The position numbers and the translations under genes are program-made. From Phycisphaerales bacterium UBA6054 (GTDB taxonomy: Bacteria > Planctomycetota > Phycisphaerae > Phycisphaerales > UBA1924), in the NCBI GenBank assembly GCA_002429045.1, contig DIYM01000017.1, positions 6,777 through 70,776 on the forward strand: a stretch of 64,000 nt of DNA, in the 5' to 3' direction. The number at the start of each line of letters is the position of its first letter. The stretch's first letter is position 1. A model generated the notes under the pieces. It worked only from the letters and a program-made list of their open reading frames with translations. It ran no database searches and was not told where the DNA came from. Positions 16,555 to 25,575 of the stretch are shown here, piece after piece.

Positions 16555-18453
16555 TCACTCCCGGCTCGGCATCGGGAACGCCACAGGCGAGCGGTAGCCG
16601 TCCCGATCGTACGACCGGACCCCGAAGATCCAGTTGTCCTTGCTCAGGTCGACCGTGCCCTCGGTGGTGTCGCCCACATCCCGCGACTCCTGCCACACCG
16701 GGCTGGTCGTCGCGCGCCACACGATCTCGTACCCCGCCACGTCGGGCTCCGGGCTCGCCTCCCACCGCAGGGTCGTATCCGTGTCCAGGTCCGCCACGAT
16801 GATCCGGGCGTTCGCGGGCACCGAAGGGGCGTTGGCGATATGGGCCAGCGTGACCGCGTTGAGCCGCGTCACATCCGCGAGATACTCGGCGTCCACGAAC
16901 TCGGGCAGGTCGCCGTACCGGATCCCGCCCTCCGTCCTGACGTCCTGATGCTGCTGGGTGTAGTCCTCATGCACCTCGCAGAAGCGGACCCCCGCGAACC
17001 CGAGCTCATTGAAAGGCGTGTGATCCCCGCCCCGCAGGAACCGGTCCGGGCGGAAGACGAGCATCGCCCGGACCGGGGCGCGGTGGAGCTCGCCGATCTC
17101 GTAGACGTACCTCGCCAGCTGCCGCGAGACACCATCCGATTCGGATCCCAGCATTCTCGTCTGGCGCACGAACGTCGCCAGCCGCTGCGGGTCCTGCGCC
17201 AGCGCCTCGAGCGGCAACCCCTCCGACAGCACCCGCACCCTGTCGCGCGCCTCGCGTCCGTCCGCGCCCAGCGGGTTCCCGATCGTGTCGTTGTTGAGAA
17301 CGCCCCGGATGTCCGCTCCGGCTTCTTTCGCGGCCCGGGCGTGGTAGCGGGCGCCGTAGAGCCCCTGCTCTTCTCCGCTCGTCGCCATCAGCACCACCGT
17401 CGAGTCCAACCGCTCATCGCTCAGCACGCGGGCCAGCTCGATCAACGCCGCGACGCCCGACGCATCGTCGTTGGCGCCCGGCGCGTCGGACACGGCGTCC
17501 GTCGGGTCGGACGCCCGCGAATCCAGGTGCGCCAGCACGTAGTACAGCCGCCCCCTCGACGCGGGGTCGGCGCCCGGGATCGTGCAGACCACGTTGACGA
17601 CCTCGGTGTCCTCGAGGATCCGCCGTCCGTCCGCGGGCACCGTGTGCGTGTCGAACGCGACACGGGCAGCGAGTTCGCCGCTCCTGCCGGAACCAGAGAC
17701 CGCCCGCTCGAACGCCGACTTCACCCACCGGCGCGCAGCCCCGATACCCCGGACATCCGAACCCGTCTCCGACGCGGTGTGACGCGTGCCGAACCCGGCC
17801 AGGGCGTCCACATGGGCCCGCAGGTTCGCCGGCTGCACCGCCGCCAACACACGGTCGGGCACCTCGAGCATGATCCGCTTCGCGATCGTTTCCATCCCGC
17901 CTCCCAAACCGACGCTGCGCCCGCGGGCGACCGCCGACCGATCGTCCAACCCCTGATTCACCGCGAGATGCGCCGCCCACATCCCGCTCGCACGCCCTCC
18001 CGACTTGCAGTGCAGCAGCACCGGAGAGCCGTCATCGACGCCGAGCGCCGAACCGAACGCCCGCACCCTCCCCAGATCCAGCTGGCTCCCGCCCATCGGC
18101 ATCCAGACGTACCGCAGCCCCAACTCGTCCACCAACGCGGCCTCATCGAAGCCCAGCCCCTCCACCTCGCCCGCTGTCCGGAGGTTGATCACCGTTCTCC
18201 CCCCGTCCTGCGCGAACGCCTCGAGTTGCTCCCGCGTCGGCTGCCCCATCACGATGACCCGCCCGTCCCGGGGCTCGGCCGCCAGAGACAGACGGGCCTG
18301 AACGACCGGCGGATCCTGACGCACCACCGGCGTCGGATCGGACCTCTCGGGGCGCGGCTTGAGCTGCGGCGATCGGCAACCCGCCCCAACGCCGAGCACG
18401 CCGACGATCGACACCGCGCACAATCCCAACGACCAACGCTCCGGGTTCTTCAT
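16555..18453 (-). CDS. lipoprotein fusing a DSP/BLH-type phosphatase domain to an M28 zinc aminopeptidase
   Basis: 632 residues. Residues 1-26 are a lipoprotein signal (VGAGC, Cys26). Residues about 62-190 form a dual-specificity/DUF442-like phosphatase domain with VIVMGQPTREQLEAF, RTVINLRTAGE and the P-loop HCKSGGR (Cys149, Arg154). Residues about 200-500 are an M28 peptidase; likely zinc ligands and catalytic residues are His309 (AHLDSR), Asp329 (GANDDASG), Glu361/362 (TSGEEQGLYG), Asp389 (LNNDTIGN) and His478 (GGDHTPFN). The last 120 residues look like a fibronectin III domain. It would act outside the inner membrane. It is convergent with LOG and divergent from prpB. Confidence 0.88.
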   Translation of the reverse strand: MKNPERWSLGLCAVSIVGVLGVGAGCRSPQLKPRPERSDPTPVVRQDPPVVQARLSLAAEPRDGRVIVMGQPTREQLEAFAQDGGRTVINLRTAGEVEGLGFDEAALVDELGLRYVWMPMGGSQLDLGRVRAFGSALGVDDGSPVLLHCKSGGRASGMWAAHLAVNQGLDDRSAVARGRSVGLGGGMETIAKRIMLEVPDRVLAAVQPANLRAHVDALAGFGTRHTASETGSDVRGIGAARRWVKSAFERAVSGSGRSGELAARVAFDTHTVPADGRRILEDTEVVNVVCTIPGADPASRGRLYYVLAHLDSRASDPTDAVSDAPGANDDASGVAALIELARVLSDERLDSTVVLMATSGEEQGLYGARYHARAAKEAGADIRGVLNNDTIGNPLGADGREARDRVRVLSEGLPLEALAQDPQRLATFVRQTRMLGSESDGVSRQLARYVYEIGELHRAPVRAMLVFRPDRFLRGGDHTPFNELGFAGVRFCEVHEDYTQQHQDVRTEGGIRYGDLPEFVDAEYLADVTRLNAVTLAHIANAPSVPANARIIVADLDTDTTLRWEASPEPDVAGYEIVWRATTSPVWQESRDVGDTTEGTVDLSKDNWIFGVRSYDRDGYRSPVAFPMPSRE

Positions 18454-18502
18454 GCCCCGAGTCTATCGCCGAGCCGCCCCCGCGTTCCGCATAGAATGCC
18501 CC

Positions 18503-19390
18503 ATGAGCACGCCCCACCCCGGACGCATCCTCCGCCAGCACATGTCAGAGGGGTGCGTCGCCGCACCGGGCGCGTTCAACGCCCTGGTCGGCATGGCCGT
18601 GCGCGACGCCGGGTTCCAAGCCGCCTACGTCTCGGGCGGCGCGACCTCCGTGGCCGCGGGCGTGCCCGACGTCGGGCTGCTCACGCTCGACCACTTCGCC
18701 GGCGTCGTCCGCGAGGTCTGCCGGGGCTCGGGCCTGCCCGTGCTCGCGGACGCCGACACCGGGTTCGGGGAAGAAGAGATGACCCGGCGCACCGTCATCG
18801 AGTACCACCACGCCGGTGCCGCCGGGCTCCACCTCGAGGACCAGGTCTTCCCCAAACGCTGCGGCCACCTCGACGGCAAAGCCCTCATCCCCGCCGACCA
18901 GGCCGCGAGCAAGATCGCCTGGGCCGCCAAGGCCGCCCGCGACTGCTCGGACGGGGACTTCATCATCTGCGCCCGGACCGACGCCAAGGGCGTCGAGGGC
19001 TTCGACGCCGCGGTCGAGCGGGCGAAGATCTACGTCCAGTCCGGCGCGAGCATGATCTTCCCCGAGGGCCTGACCACCGAGCAGGAGTTCGCCGACTTCG
19101 CCAATGCCATGGACACGCTGGGCGACCGACGCCCGTTCATGCTCGCCAACATGACCGAGTTCGGCAAAACCCCGATGATCCCGCTCGGCCGCTTCGAGGA
19201 GATGGGCTACAACATCGTGATCTACCCGGTCAGCACCCTGCGCCTGGCGATGGGCGCGATCACGACCGCGCTGGCCGACCTCAAAGCAACCGGCACGCTC
19301 GAAGCCCAACTCGGCGCGATGCAGACCCGCGACGAACTCTACCGCATGGTCGGCTACACGCCCGGCACGCCGTGGGAGTTCCCGGTGTGA
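18503..19390 (+). CDS. prpB: 2-methylisocitrate lyase
   Basis: 295 residues, isocitrate-lyase/PEP-mutase superfamily. It cleaves 2-methylisocitrate to pyruvate and succinate. Seen: RQHMSEGCVAAPGAFNAL, the metal-site region VLADADTGFGE, the catalytic loop FPKRCGHLDGK with Cys in KRCGH, ICARTDAKG, and EFGKTPMIP near the substrate. The KRCGH motif and length match methylisocitrate lyase better than isocitrate lyase (which is longer and has KKCGH). Divergent from the phosphatase-peptidase gene with 49 bp between starts. Confidence 0.94.
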   Translation: MSTPHPGRILRQHMSEGCVAAPGAFNALVGMAVRDAGFQAAYVSGGATSVAAGVPDVGLLTLDHFAGVVREVCRGSGLPVLADADTGFGEEEMTRRTVIEYHHAGAAGLHLEDQVFPKRCGHLDGKALIPADQAASKIAWAAKAARDCSDGDFIICARTDAKGVEGFDAAVERAKIYVQSGASMIFPEGLTTEQEFADFANAMDTLGDRRPFMLANMTEFGKTPMIPLGRFEEMGYNIVIYPVSTLRLAMGAITTALADLKATGTLEAQLGAMQTRDELYRMVGYTPGTPWEFPV

Positions 19391-20154
19391 GGACACTGCG
19401 AACGGTTTTCGCATGGGCGTTGCTCGGCTTCCTGACAAACACGCTGGTTGTCATCTTCCTGTCATGGATTTCGTTTAGTTCTTATGAGAACGAACGGTTT
19501 ATTGATGGCCGGGACGTCAGGCACCTGACAAGTGATTTTTCAGCAAGCGTTCCTGCAAGATCGATCGACTCACTCGGATACCGCAGACGTGGCTGGTACT
19601 ACAACCCCGGTTTTTCTGTGAGCATGTCACCCGGGCTGCCATTCAACTACTTTTTACATCCGAATCGCGGCAGGCTCGACTTTCCGTTTCGCAACGGCCC
19701 GTTCTTCGCCTGGGCTATCGGCGGCGACCGTGCTTGGGGACGCCTCTACAACGAACCGCTGACTTCACTAGAAGAAGTACGTCGTTTCAGCGGATTCGAG
19801 TGCGCCGCTGGCTTTCCGGCGCTTTCTGCCTGGCACGGACTCAACGTCAAGCGGGACGACACCGCGACAACGCCGGGAGGTATCAGACTGCCAGATCCGA
19901 CGGGTATGGTGAATGCTGCCTACGAAGTCCGCGCCATCCCCTACCGCCCCATCTGGCCCGGCCTCATCTTCAACACCATCTTCTATGCCCTGCTCGCCTT
20001 TGTCACACACCGTCTCCTCCGCACCATCCGCGAGCACCGCCGCTTCACCAAGGGCCGCTGCCCGACGTGCAGATACGACCTCAACGCCAACTTCGCACCC
20101 GGCTGCCCCGAATGCGGCTGGCGCCGCGAGGCGACCCAGCCCGCCCCTCCCTAG
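19387..20154 (+). CDS. membrane protein with C-terminal zinc ribbon
   Basis: 255 residues. GTG start overlaps the prpB stop. One membrane helix at residues about 5-26 and one at about 190-212, with a roughly 160-residue, likely extracytoplasmic region between them, then a cytosolic zinc ribbon CPTCRYDLNANFAPGCPECG. This two-helix plus CPxCxYDL ribbon layout is, as I recall, common in Phycisphaerae and their relatives; function unknown. The first two thirds have clearly lower GC than the flanking genes, which could reflect relaxed selection or transfer. Confidence 0.75.
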   Translation: MRTLRTVFAWALLGFLTNTLVVIFLSWISFSSYENERFIDGRDVRHLTSDFSASVPARSIDSLGYRRRGWYYNPGFSVSMSPGLPFNYFLHPNRGRLDFPFRNGPFFAWAIGGDRAWGRLYNEPLTSLEEVRRFSGFECAAGFPALSAWHGLNVKRDDTATTPGGIRLPDPTGMVNAAYEVRAIPYRPIWPGLIFNTIFYALLAFVTHRLLRTIREHRRFTKGRCPTCRYDLNANFAPGCPECGWRREATQPAPP

Positions 20155-20311
20155 CCACGCCCCCGCCGAGATCGATGGCTCCGAATCCCGATCTCCCGCG
20201 ACCATCAGCGCCCCGGCGTGAACACCTAGCCGGCCAATCCGCCCACGAAGACCCGGGCAGACGCGCCAGCGCCCGCCCGGGTGTGAGGATCACCGTCTCA
20301 ACTCGCACCGC

Positions 20312-21058
20312 TCACGGGCAGTAGTCGATCGCGACGCCCTCGAACCGGTTGAACACCTTGAACGGCTGGCCGAACGGCTGGTTCGAGGTGCGGTCGACCA
20401 CCCAGGTCCCGTCCATCGTGAAGTTGAGTTCGTCGCGGACGTTGCTCGTGCCCAGCAGCTCGAAGCCCCGGAACGATCCCTCGAACCCGACTAGCCAGTC
20501 GTTGCCCTGCACCTGAACGTCGTAGCACTTCTCGCAGGCATCGCCGGCGATATCGCAGCGAGACTCACGGTTGGTCCCAGCCCCGATCGTGCCGTGGGCC
20601 TCCCCGCCATACACCGCCCCCCCGACGGTGACGTACTCCCATTCGCCGACCCAGGACCCGCGGAACGGGCAGCACGAATCCGCCCTCAGGATGTAGTTGA
20701 ACTTGAGCGTCAGCCGGCCGTCGCGGAACTCGTCGCAACGCCCGAAGCATCCGGCGCCGAGCCCCCCGCACACCAACCCGCTCGAACGCATGTCCGTCAC
20801 ATAGACCGCGCTGGTGACGCGGATCGTCTTGCAGTCGATGGTGTTGCATCCGAGCCGCTCGTACCGCCCGGGCTCGACGAGCCCCTCGCAGCCGTCCTTG
20901 CTGAAGCTGGTCACACACGCCCCGGTGGGCGCCACGCTCTCCGTGCCCGCGCCCTCCGCGGCGTTGTACGCCATCACGCCCGCGGCACCGAAGAGGCCCC
21001 AAGCCGACGCCGCCGAACCGAAACCACACACCGCCAGTGTTGCCATCAAACGTTTCAT
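20312..21058 (-). CDS. secreted cysteine-rich protein
   Basis: 248 residues with a signal peptide (MKRLMATLAVCGFGSAASAW). The mature part holds about 18 cysteines, several in pairs or short spacings (CNTIDCK, CGGLGAGCFGRCDEF, SCCPF, CEKCYDV), so it is probably disulfide-rich outside the cytoplasm. Much of the rest looks like beta strands (WVGEWEYVTVGGAVYG). No family recognised. It stands alone between the zinc-ribbon gene and a 716-bp non-coding region. Confidence 0.7.
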   Translation of the reverse strand: MKRLMATLAVCGFGSAASAWGLFGAAGVMAYNAAEGAGTESVAPTGACVTSFSKDGCEGLVEPGRYERLGCNTIDCKTIRVTSAVYVTDMRSSGLVCGGLGAGCFGRCDEFRDGRLTLKFNYILRADSCCPFRGSWVGEWEYVTVGGAVYGGEAHGTIGAGTNRESRCDIAGDACEKCYDVQVQGNDWLVGFEGSFRGFELLGTSNVRDELNFTMDGTWVVDRTSNQPFGQPFKVFNRFEGVAIDYCP

Positions 21059-21774
21059 CGATCATTCTCCTACAAGCACAAACAGATAACCAGCCGACGC
21101 ACACGCGCCGGCCCTACGAGTCAGATTTGAGTGCATTCCCTACGAGTCGCGCCCGAACCGTCCGGGCCAGTCAAAACCTAAGTGATTTCAGGTAAAAGAC
21201 AATACCCGCTTCGAGTGGTTTAGAGATAATTATATCGATGTTATAGAATCCGGCATCGCGTTATAGAACATGAACTGCCCACGGCCGCAGACGCCCGCGC
21301 GCCGCGAACCCTCGAGCCACAAACAGTTCTGACGAGCGACGCCCATCTTGAAGCACAAAACCACACAGAACCGCCGATCCGCGGGCACCTGCACCCACCG
21401 CTGTGGCGGCCCACGCCGCGAGCCCGCCCGCACAATCCGAAGCGCCCCGCGACGGTCATCGCGAACGCCCAACCGATCGCCCCGTGCTCAACACGGGATC
21501 GGGCGTCACAACAGCATCCGGCAGCCCGCCGGCGTCAAGAGCGCGGCGAGCCCTGCAAACAGAGAGCGGGTTTCGCTATTCATTCGGCGAGTTCTTCGGA
21601 CAAGACAAAGACCGACGCGGCGCGGGCAGCAAGAGCATGTCGAGCGCGAGTCGAGAGCCAAATCGCCCGCCTTTTCGCCCCTCTCGGGCCTCTCCCCCGA
21701 CCACGCCGCTCCCCTACCATACCGGCACCTGACCGAACCACATCCAAGGCGCCGCCGCCGAGAGGGATCCAGCC
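21059..21774. other. 716-bp intergenic region upstream of prpC
   Basis: No convincing gene is seen on either strand; the open frames here are continuations of shadows from prpC. Around 21181-21270 the base composition drops sharply to AT-rich sequence, the only such patch in this part of the window, which suggests promoters for the divergent cysteine-rich gene and/or prpC. A 9-bp motif is repeated in it (separate entry). The remainder, 21280-21760, is GC-rich and featureless apart from a GAGAGGGATCC ribosome site next to prpC. Confidence 0.5.
21240..21268 (+). promoter_or_regulatory. two GTTATAGAA repeats 20 bp apart
   Basis: GTTATAGAA occurs at 21240-21248 and 21260-21268, each preceded by ATCG within a few bases. 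The 20-bp spacing is two helical turns, as for paired sites of a dimeric regulator; the TTATAGAA core could also serve as two -10-like elements. They lie in the AT-rich patch about 510 bp ahead of prpC. Function is inference. Confidence 0.35.
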
Positions 21775-22935
21775 ATGTCCACCACCGCTCCAGCCCCCGC
21801 CACCAAGGGCCTCGAAGGCGTCATCGCCGGCGAGACCGAGATCTGCAACGTCGAGCAGTCCGCCCTGATCTACCGCGGCTACGAGATCGCCGACCTCGCC
21901 GCGAACGCCACCTTCGAGGAAGTCGCCTTCCTGCTCCTGGAAGGCCACAAGCCCTCACCCGAAGAACTGAAGCGCTTCACCGCCGAACTCGTCGACGCCC
22001 GCGACATCCCCGAGGAAGCCAAGTCTTTCCTCACGCACTCGGCCAACCTCGTCAAGAACCACTCGGGCGTCCCGATGGACCTGCTCCGCACGGCCGTCTC
22101 GATCTGCGGCCACCTCGACCCCGATTGCCAGGACAACTCGGCCGACGCGAACCTTCGCAAAGCCAAACGCATTCTCGCCCAGGTCCCGACCATCATCGGG
22201 CACATGCAGAACAACATCGACGGCCGAGACTTCGTCGCCCACGACCCGGATCTCTCGCACGCCGGGAACCTCCTCTGGATGATGACCGGTGAGAAACCGA
22301 CCGCCGAAGCCGAGAAGGTCATGGACGTCTCGCTGATCCTGTACGCCGAGCACGACTACAACGCGTCCACGTTCACGAGCCGAGTCATCGCCGGCACGCT
22401 GGCCGATATGCACGGCGCCATGACGGGCGCCATCGCCGCTCTCAAGGGCCCGCTCCACGGCGGAGCCAACGAAGCCGCGATGGACATGCTCAGCGAGATC
22501 CGCAACGACATCGGCCCCGACAACGACACAGGAAAGATCACCGACTGGATGCACAAGGCGTTCGAAGAGAAACGCAAGCTGATGGGCTTCGGGCACCGCG
22601 TCTACAAAAGCGGGGACCACCGCGCTCCCATCTTGCACGGCCTGGGACGCAAGGCCGCCGAAGCCCGCGGGCCCGAGTTCGTCAGGCTGTTCGAACTCGG
22701 CGAAACGGTCCAGAACATCATGGAAACCGACAAGAAGATCTACCCCAACGTCGACTTCCCCTGCGGCATGACATACTTCACGATGGGCATCCCCGTGCCC
22801 CAGTACACGCCGATCTTCGTCGCGTCCCGCGTGTCCGGCTGGGCCGCCCACATCATGGAGCAGCACGCCAACAACCGCCTGATCCGTCCCCGTGCGGCCT
22901 ACAGCGGCCCCGAAACCCGCAAGTGGAACGGCTGA
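21775..22935 (+). CDS. prpC: citrate/2-methylcitrate synthase
   Basis: 386 residues, the short bacterial citrate-synthase type. Catalytic residues are seen in order: His in LKGPLHGGANE, His in GFGHRVYK, and the Asp in NVDFPCGMTYFTMGIP. The substrate loop LYAEHDYNASTFTSRVIAGT is present. With prpD and prpB in the same 9 kb, condensation of propionyl-CoA with oxaloacetate is likely; citrate synthase activity cannot be excluded because this type often does both. Preceded by a good GAGAGGGA ribosome site. Confidence 0.9.
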   Translation: MSTTAPAPATKGLEGVIAGETEICNVEQSALIYRGYEIADLAANATFEEVAFLLLEGHKPSPEELKRFTAELVDARDIPEEAKSFLTHSANLVKNHSGVPMDLLRTAVSICGHLDPDCQDNSADANLRKAKRILAQVPTIIGHMQNNIDGRDFVAHDPDLSHAGNLLWMMTGEKPTAEAEKVMDVSLILYAEHDYNASTFTSRVIAGTLADMHGAMTGAIAALKGPLHGGANEAAMDMLSEIRNDIGPDNDTGKITDWMHKAFEEKRKLMGFGHRVYKSGDHRAPILHGLGRKAAEARGPEFVRLFELGETVQNIMETDKKIYPNVDFPCGMTYFTMGIPVPQYTPIFVASRVSGWAAHIMEQHANNRLIRPRAAYSGPETRKWNG

Positions 22936-23026
22936 CCAGGAATCCCAACAACCAATGGCTCTCCAATGCCTACTCAACCGGGATAGGCTTTTTCGTGCGC
23001 GGGTGACGCGCCGCAAGGGGCTCGAC

Positions 23027-23692
23027 GTGACTCAGACATCCGACGACCACACCGATAGGCCGCGCGACAACAACGATGCGGAACCCGGCGCGACGCGGCG
23101 GGAACACGACGCCGACCAGCCGTCAGGCCGGGCTTCAGAATCCGACCAGAATCGGGAACACGCTGCGCAAGGGAGCGGAGAACGCACACGGGGCATCGAT
23201 AAGGCCCAAGCCGCAGGATACCCGCCCGACAACGGGCCAGAAACCCGAGTCATCAAAGTACGCCGCTGCTGGTTCCGGAGCCGAACCGGCCGGTTCATCG
23301 TCACGGTGGCGATCCTCCTCGCCTGCGTCACAGGCTTGATCTGGGTTCCGGTTGCCGACAAATCCCGCTGGTGGCACCTGCTGTTCGCGCCGGGCGCCCT
23401 CACCACCGCGGGACTCCTCTCATGGTGGTGGATCGATCGCTTCTCGGCCTCCCTCGTCATCACCACGAAGCGAACCACCATGCACCGCGGGTTCTTCCGC
23501 CGATCGACCTCGGAAGTCGTCCACGACAACATCCGCAACATCCAGGTCGATCAGACGTTCTGGCAGCGGGTCTGGAAAGTCGGCAAAATCGGTATCTCCT
23601 CTTCGGGCCAGGACGGCGTGGAGGTCCAGGTCAACCACCTGCCAAACCCGGACACACTGCGGGAGATCATCGACCTCTACCGCCCGCTCTGA
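23027..23692 (+). CDS. bacterial PH (YdbS-like) domain membrane protein
   Basis: 221 residues. A 75-residue polar, disordered N-terminus (many Asp, Arg, Gln) is followed by two membrane helices (about 90-110 and 120-140) and a bPH2-type domain with SASLVITTKRTTMHRGFF, STSEVVHDNIRNIQVDQTFWQRV and IGISSSGQDGVEVQVNHLPNP. Such proteins are membrane linked and their role is poorly known. GTG with AAGGGG six bases upstream is chosen; an ATG 72 bp upstream lacks a ribosome site. Confidence 0.75.
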   Translation: MTQTSDDHTDRPRDNNDAEPGATRREHDADQPSGRASESDQNREHAAQGSGERTRGIDKAQAAGYPPDNGPETRVIKVRRCWFRSRTGRFIVTVAILLACVTGLIWVPVADKSRWWHLLFAPGALTTAGLLSWWWIDRFSASLVITTKRTTMHRGFFRRSTSEVVHDNIRNIQVDQTFWQRVWKVGKIGISSSGQDGVEVQVNHLPNPDTLREIIDLYRPL

Positions 23693-23787
23693 ATCCGCCC
23701 GGCCGGGCAGTTTCTCGGCTATCATGCGGTCCGGCGGACGGAATCGCCGACGGGTGCGCCAGCGTCACCCGCGAGGGAGGATCAACC

Positions 23788-24111
23788 ATGAACTGGCTCC
23801 ACAAACTCCGCCTCCGAGCGTTCGGCGTGGTCGTCGCGTCGATCCTGGGAGCCCTCGCCGTGGTCGGCTGGCTTTCTGTGCCGGTCCTCCCGGCGCTCGG
23901 TGTCGCGATCGTCACAGCCGCCGCGGTCGTCAACACCATGGCCAACCGCCTCGCCATGCCCACCTGCGCCGGCTGCGGGACCGATCTCGCCAAGACCCCC
24001 GCGGGAACGCACGGCGTGATCTGCCACGAGTGCGGCACGATCAACCAACACTTCGACGAATCCCGACTCGCCCGCATCGCCGACAGACTCAACGACCGCC
24101 GCGACGCCTGA
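23788..24111 (+). CDS. small membrane protein with zinc ribbon
   Basis: 107 residues, preceded by a strong GGGAGGA ribosome site. Two closely spaced membrane helices (about 12-30 and 33-52), then a zinc ribbon CAGCGTDLAKTPAG...CHECGTIN and a short charged tail. No function is known. A strong stem-loop terminator follows, shared with the convergent tig gene. Confidence 0.75.
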   Translation: MNWLHKLRLRAFGVVVASILGALAVVGWLSVPVLPALGVAIVTAAAVVNTMANRLAMPTCAGCGTDLAKTPAGTHGVICHECGTINQHFDESRLARIADRLNDRRDA

Positions 24112-24135
24112 AGCCCCGCTCACTCGGACTCCACG

Positions 24136-24164
24136 AAAAAACGCCCGGGACATCCCGGGCGTTT
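24136..24164. terminator. bidirectional intrinsic terminator
   Basis: A perfect 10-bp stem (ACGCCCGGGA / TCCCGGGCGT) flanked by six A residues on the left. Read on the minus strand, the stem is followed by six T, a strong intrinsic terminator for tig. On the plus strand the T-tract is weaker (GTTTCTCG), ending the zinc-ribbon gene. Confidence 0.85.
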
Positions 24165-24189
24165 CTCGTATCGACACGAACGGCCCGAA

Positions 24190-25575
24190 TCAGGCCTCCT
24201 TCATCCGCTCGTTGAAGTCGTCGGCCGAAACCTCCTCGATCTCCGCATCCGCCAGGATCGCGTCCAGCGTCTTGTGCTCACGCACCTGCTGGAACAGGTT
24301 CTGGATCTGACCGTTCTTGACCATCGCCTCCCGCACGGCCGCGGGCTGCTGGCCCTGCTCCATCGCGATCCGCATGATCTGGGCGTTCAGTTCGCCCTCG
24401 TCCACCTGAACATCCAGCTGCTCGCCGGCCTTATTGAGCAGGAAGAAGTTCTTGAGCTCACGGACCGCCGCCTCGTTCGAGGACGAACGCAGCTCGGCCA
24501 TGTTCTTCTCGACTTCCATCGCGTCCACGCCGCGGTACATCAACTCGAGACGACGACGCTCGAGCGTCCGAGCCGCCTGCTGGCTCGTCAGGCCCGCCGG
24601 CAGCTCGAAATCCGTGTTGTCAGAGAGGAACTTGAGCGCCTGCTGACGCATCACCGACTGCTGCTGCACCTCGGCACGCTGGCCCAAGCGCTGCGAGACC
24701 ATCTCACGCAGTTGCTCTTCGCTCGCCAAACCGAACTTGGCGACGATGTCCGACACCGGCGCCGGGATGATCTTGTACACGTTCACGACCTTGAAGTCGA
24801 CCGTGAGATCCTTGTTGCGGATCGCCTCGACCTCGTGGTTCTCCGGGCCCTGGACCTTCACCGTGACCTCGTCGTCCGCCTTCGGCGTGCCGAACTGCTT
24901 GCCGAAGTCCGAGACCATCACGCCCAGGATCATCCCAGAGCCGTCGCTGTCCGCCTCGGGGATCTGGACCACCGCGCCATCGATGTTGTAATGCTCCGTG
25001 CCATCCTCGTCGGTCATCTTGGCGACACCCATGACGTAGTCGCCAGCCTCGGGCTCGTCGCGGTCCTCGAGCGTGCCCTCGTTGATGCAGATCTTGTTGA
25101 CTTCCTCGTCGAGCAATCCGTCCGGGATGCTGGCGTCAGGCTTGAGCACCTTGACACCCTTCAACTCGGGCAACTCGAACTCGGGCATCACCTCGATCTC
25201 GACCTCGAGGCTCATCGGCTTGCCGGCCTCGACCTCGACGCCCTCGAACGCAGAAGCCGGGGGCTGGCCCAGCACCTTGAGACCGTTGCTCTCGACCGCG
25301 TCCTGATAGGCCTGCGTGATCAGGCGGCTGCGCGCTTCGTCCGTCACCGCCCCCCCGAACCGCTTCTCGATCAGCCGGCGCGGCACACGACCCTTGCGGA
25401 ACCCGGGCAACTGCGCCTCATGGATCACCGTCTCGAACGAATCCTGGATCGTGCCGTCGACCGTCTCGGCCGGGATCTCGATCTCGAGCCGCTTGCGGCA
25501 CGGACCCACATCCTCGATCTTCACCCTGTTGTCGGACTTGTTGTCGGACTTGTTGTCGGACTTGTTGTCGGACAT
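24190..25575 (-). CDS. tig: trigger factor
   Basis: 461 residues. Ribosome-bound chaperone and peptidyl-prolyl isomerase that meets nascent chains. The N-terminal ribosome-binding signature is intact (LPGFRKGRVPRRLIEKRFG), followed by a reduced FKBP-like middle domain (residues about 175-270) and the helical C-terminal substrate domain. The extreme N-terminus is unusual: SDNK repeated four times, encoded by a 12-bp tandem repeat. The start is set at the ATG before these repeats; a start just after them is possible. Confidence 0.93.
   Translation of the reverse strand: MSDNKSDNKSDNKSDNRVKIEDVGPCRKRLEIEIPAETVDGTIQDSFETVIHEAQLPGFRKGRVPRRLIEKRFGGAVTDEARSRLITQAYQDAVESNGLKVLGQPPASAFEGVEVEAGKPMSLEVEIEVMPEFELPELKGVKVLKPDASIPDGLLDEEVNKICINEGTLEDRDEPEAGDYVMGVAKMTDEDGTEHYNIDGAVVQIPEADSDGSGMILGVMVSDFGKQFGTPKADDEVTVKVQGPENHEVEAIRNKDLTVDFKVVNVYKIIPAPVSDIVAKFGLASEEQLREMVSQRLGQRAEVQQQSVMRQQALKFLSDNTDFELPAGLTSQQAARTLERRRLELMYRGVDAMEVEKNMAELRSSSNEAAVRELKNFFLLNKAGEQLDVQVDEGELNAQIMRIAMEQGQQPAAVREAMVKNGQIQNLFQQVREHKTLDAILADAEIEEVSADDFNERMKEA
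25528..25573 (-). repeat. 12-bp tandem repeat in the tig N-terminus
   Basis: GTTGTCGGACTT (plus strand) is repeated 3.8 times without mismatch, encoding Ser-Asp-Asn-Lys units at the start of trigger factor. Exact copies suggest recent expansion by slippage; copy number changes stay in frame because the unit is 12 bp. Confidence 0.95.

Noticed and set aside
16840..19386. Open frame of 1104 codons running through the peptidase gene and prpB into 20154
   Set aside because: Only the last 255 codons (from GTG 19387) look like protein; the rest is antisense or out-of-frame to well-defined genes.
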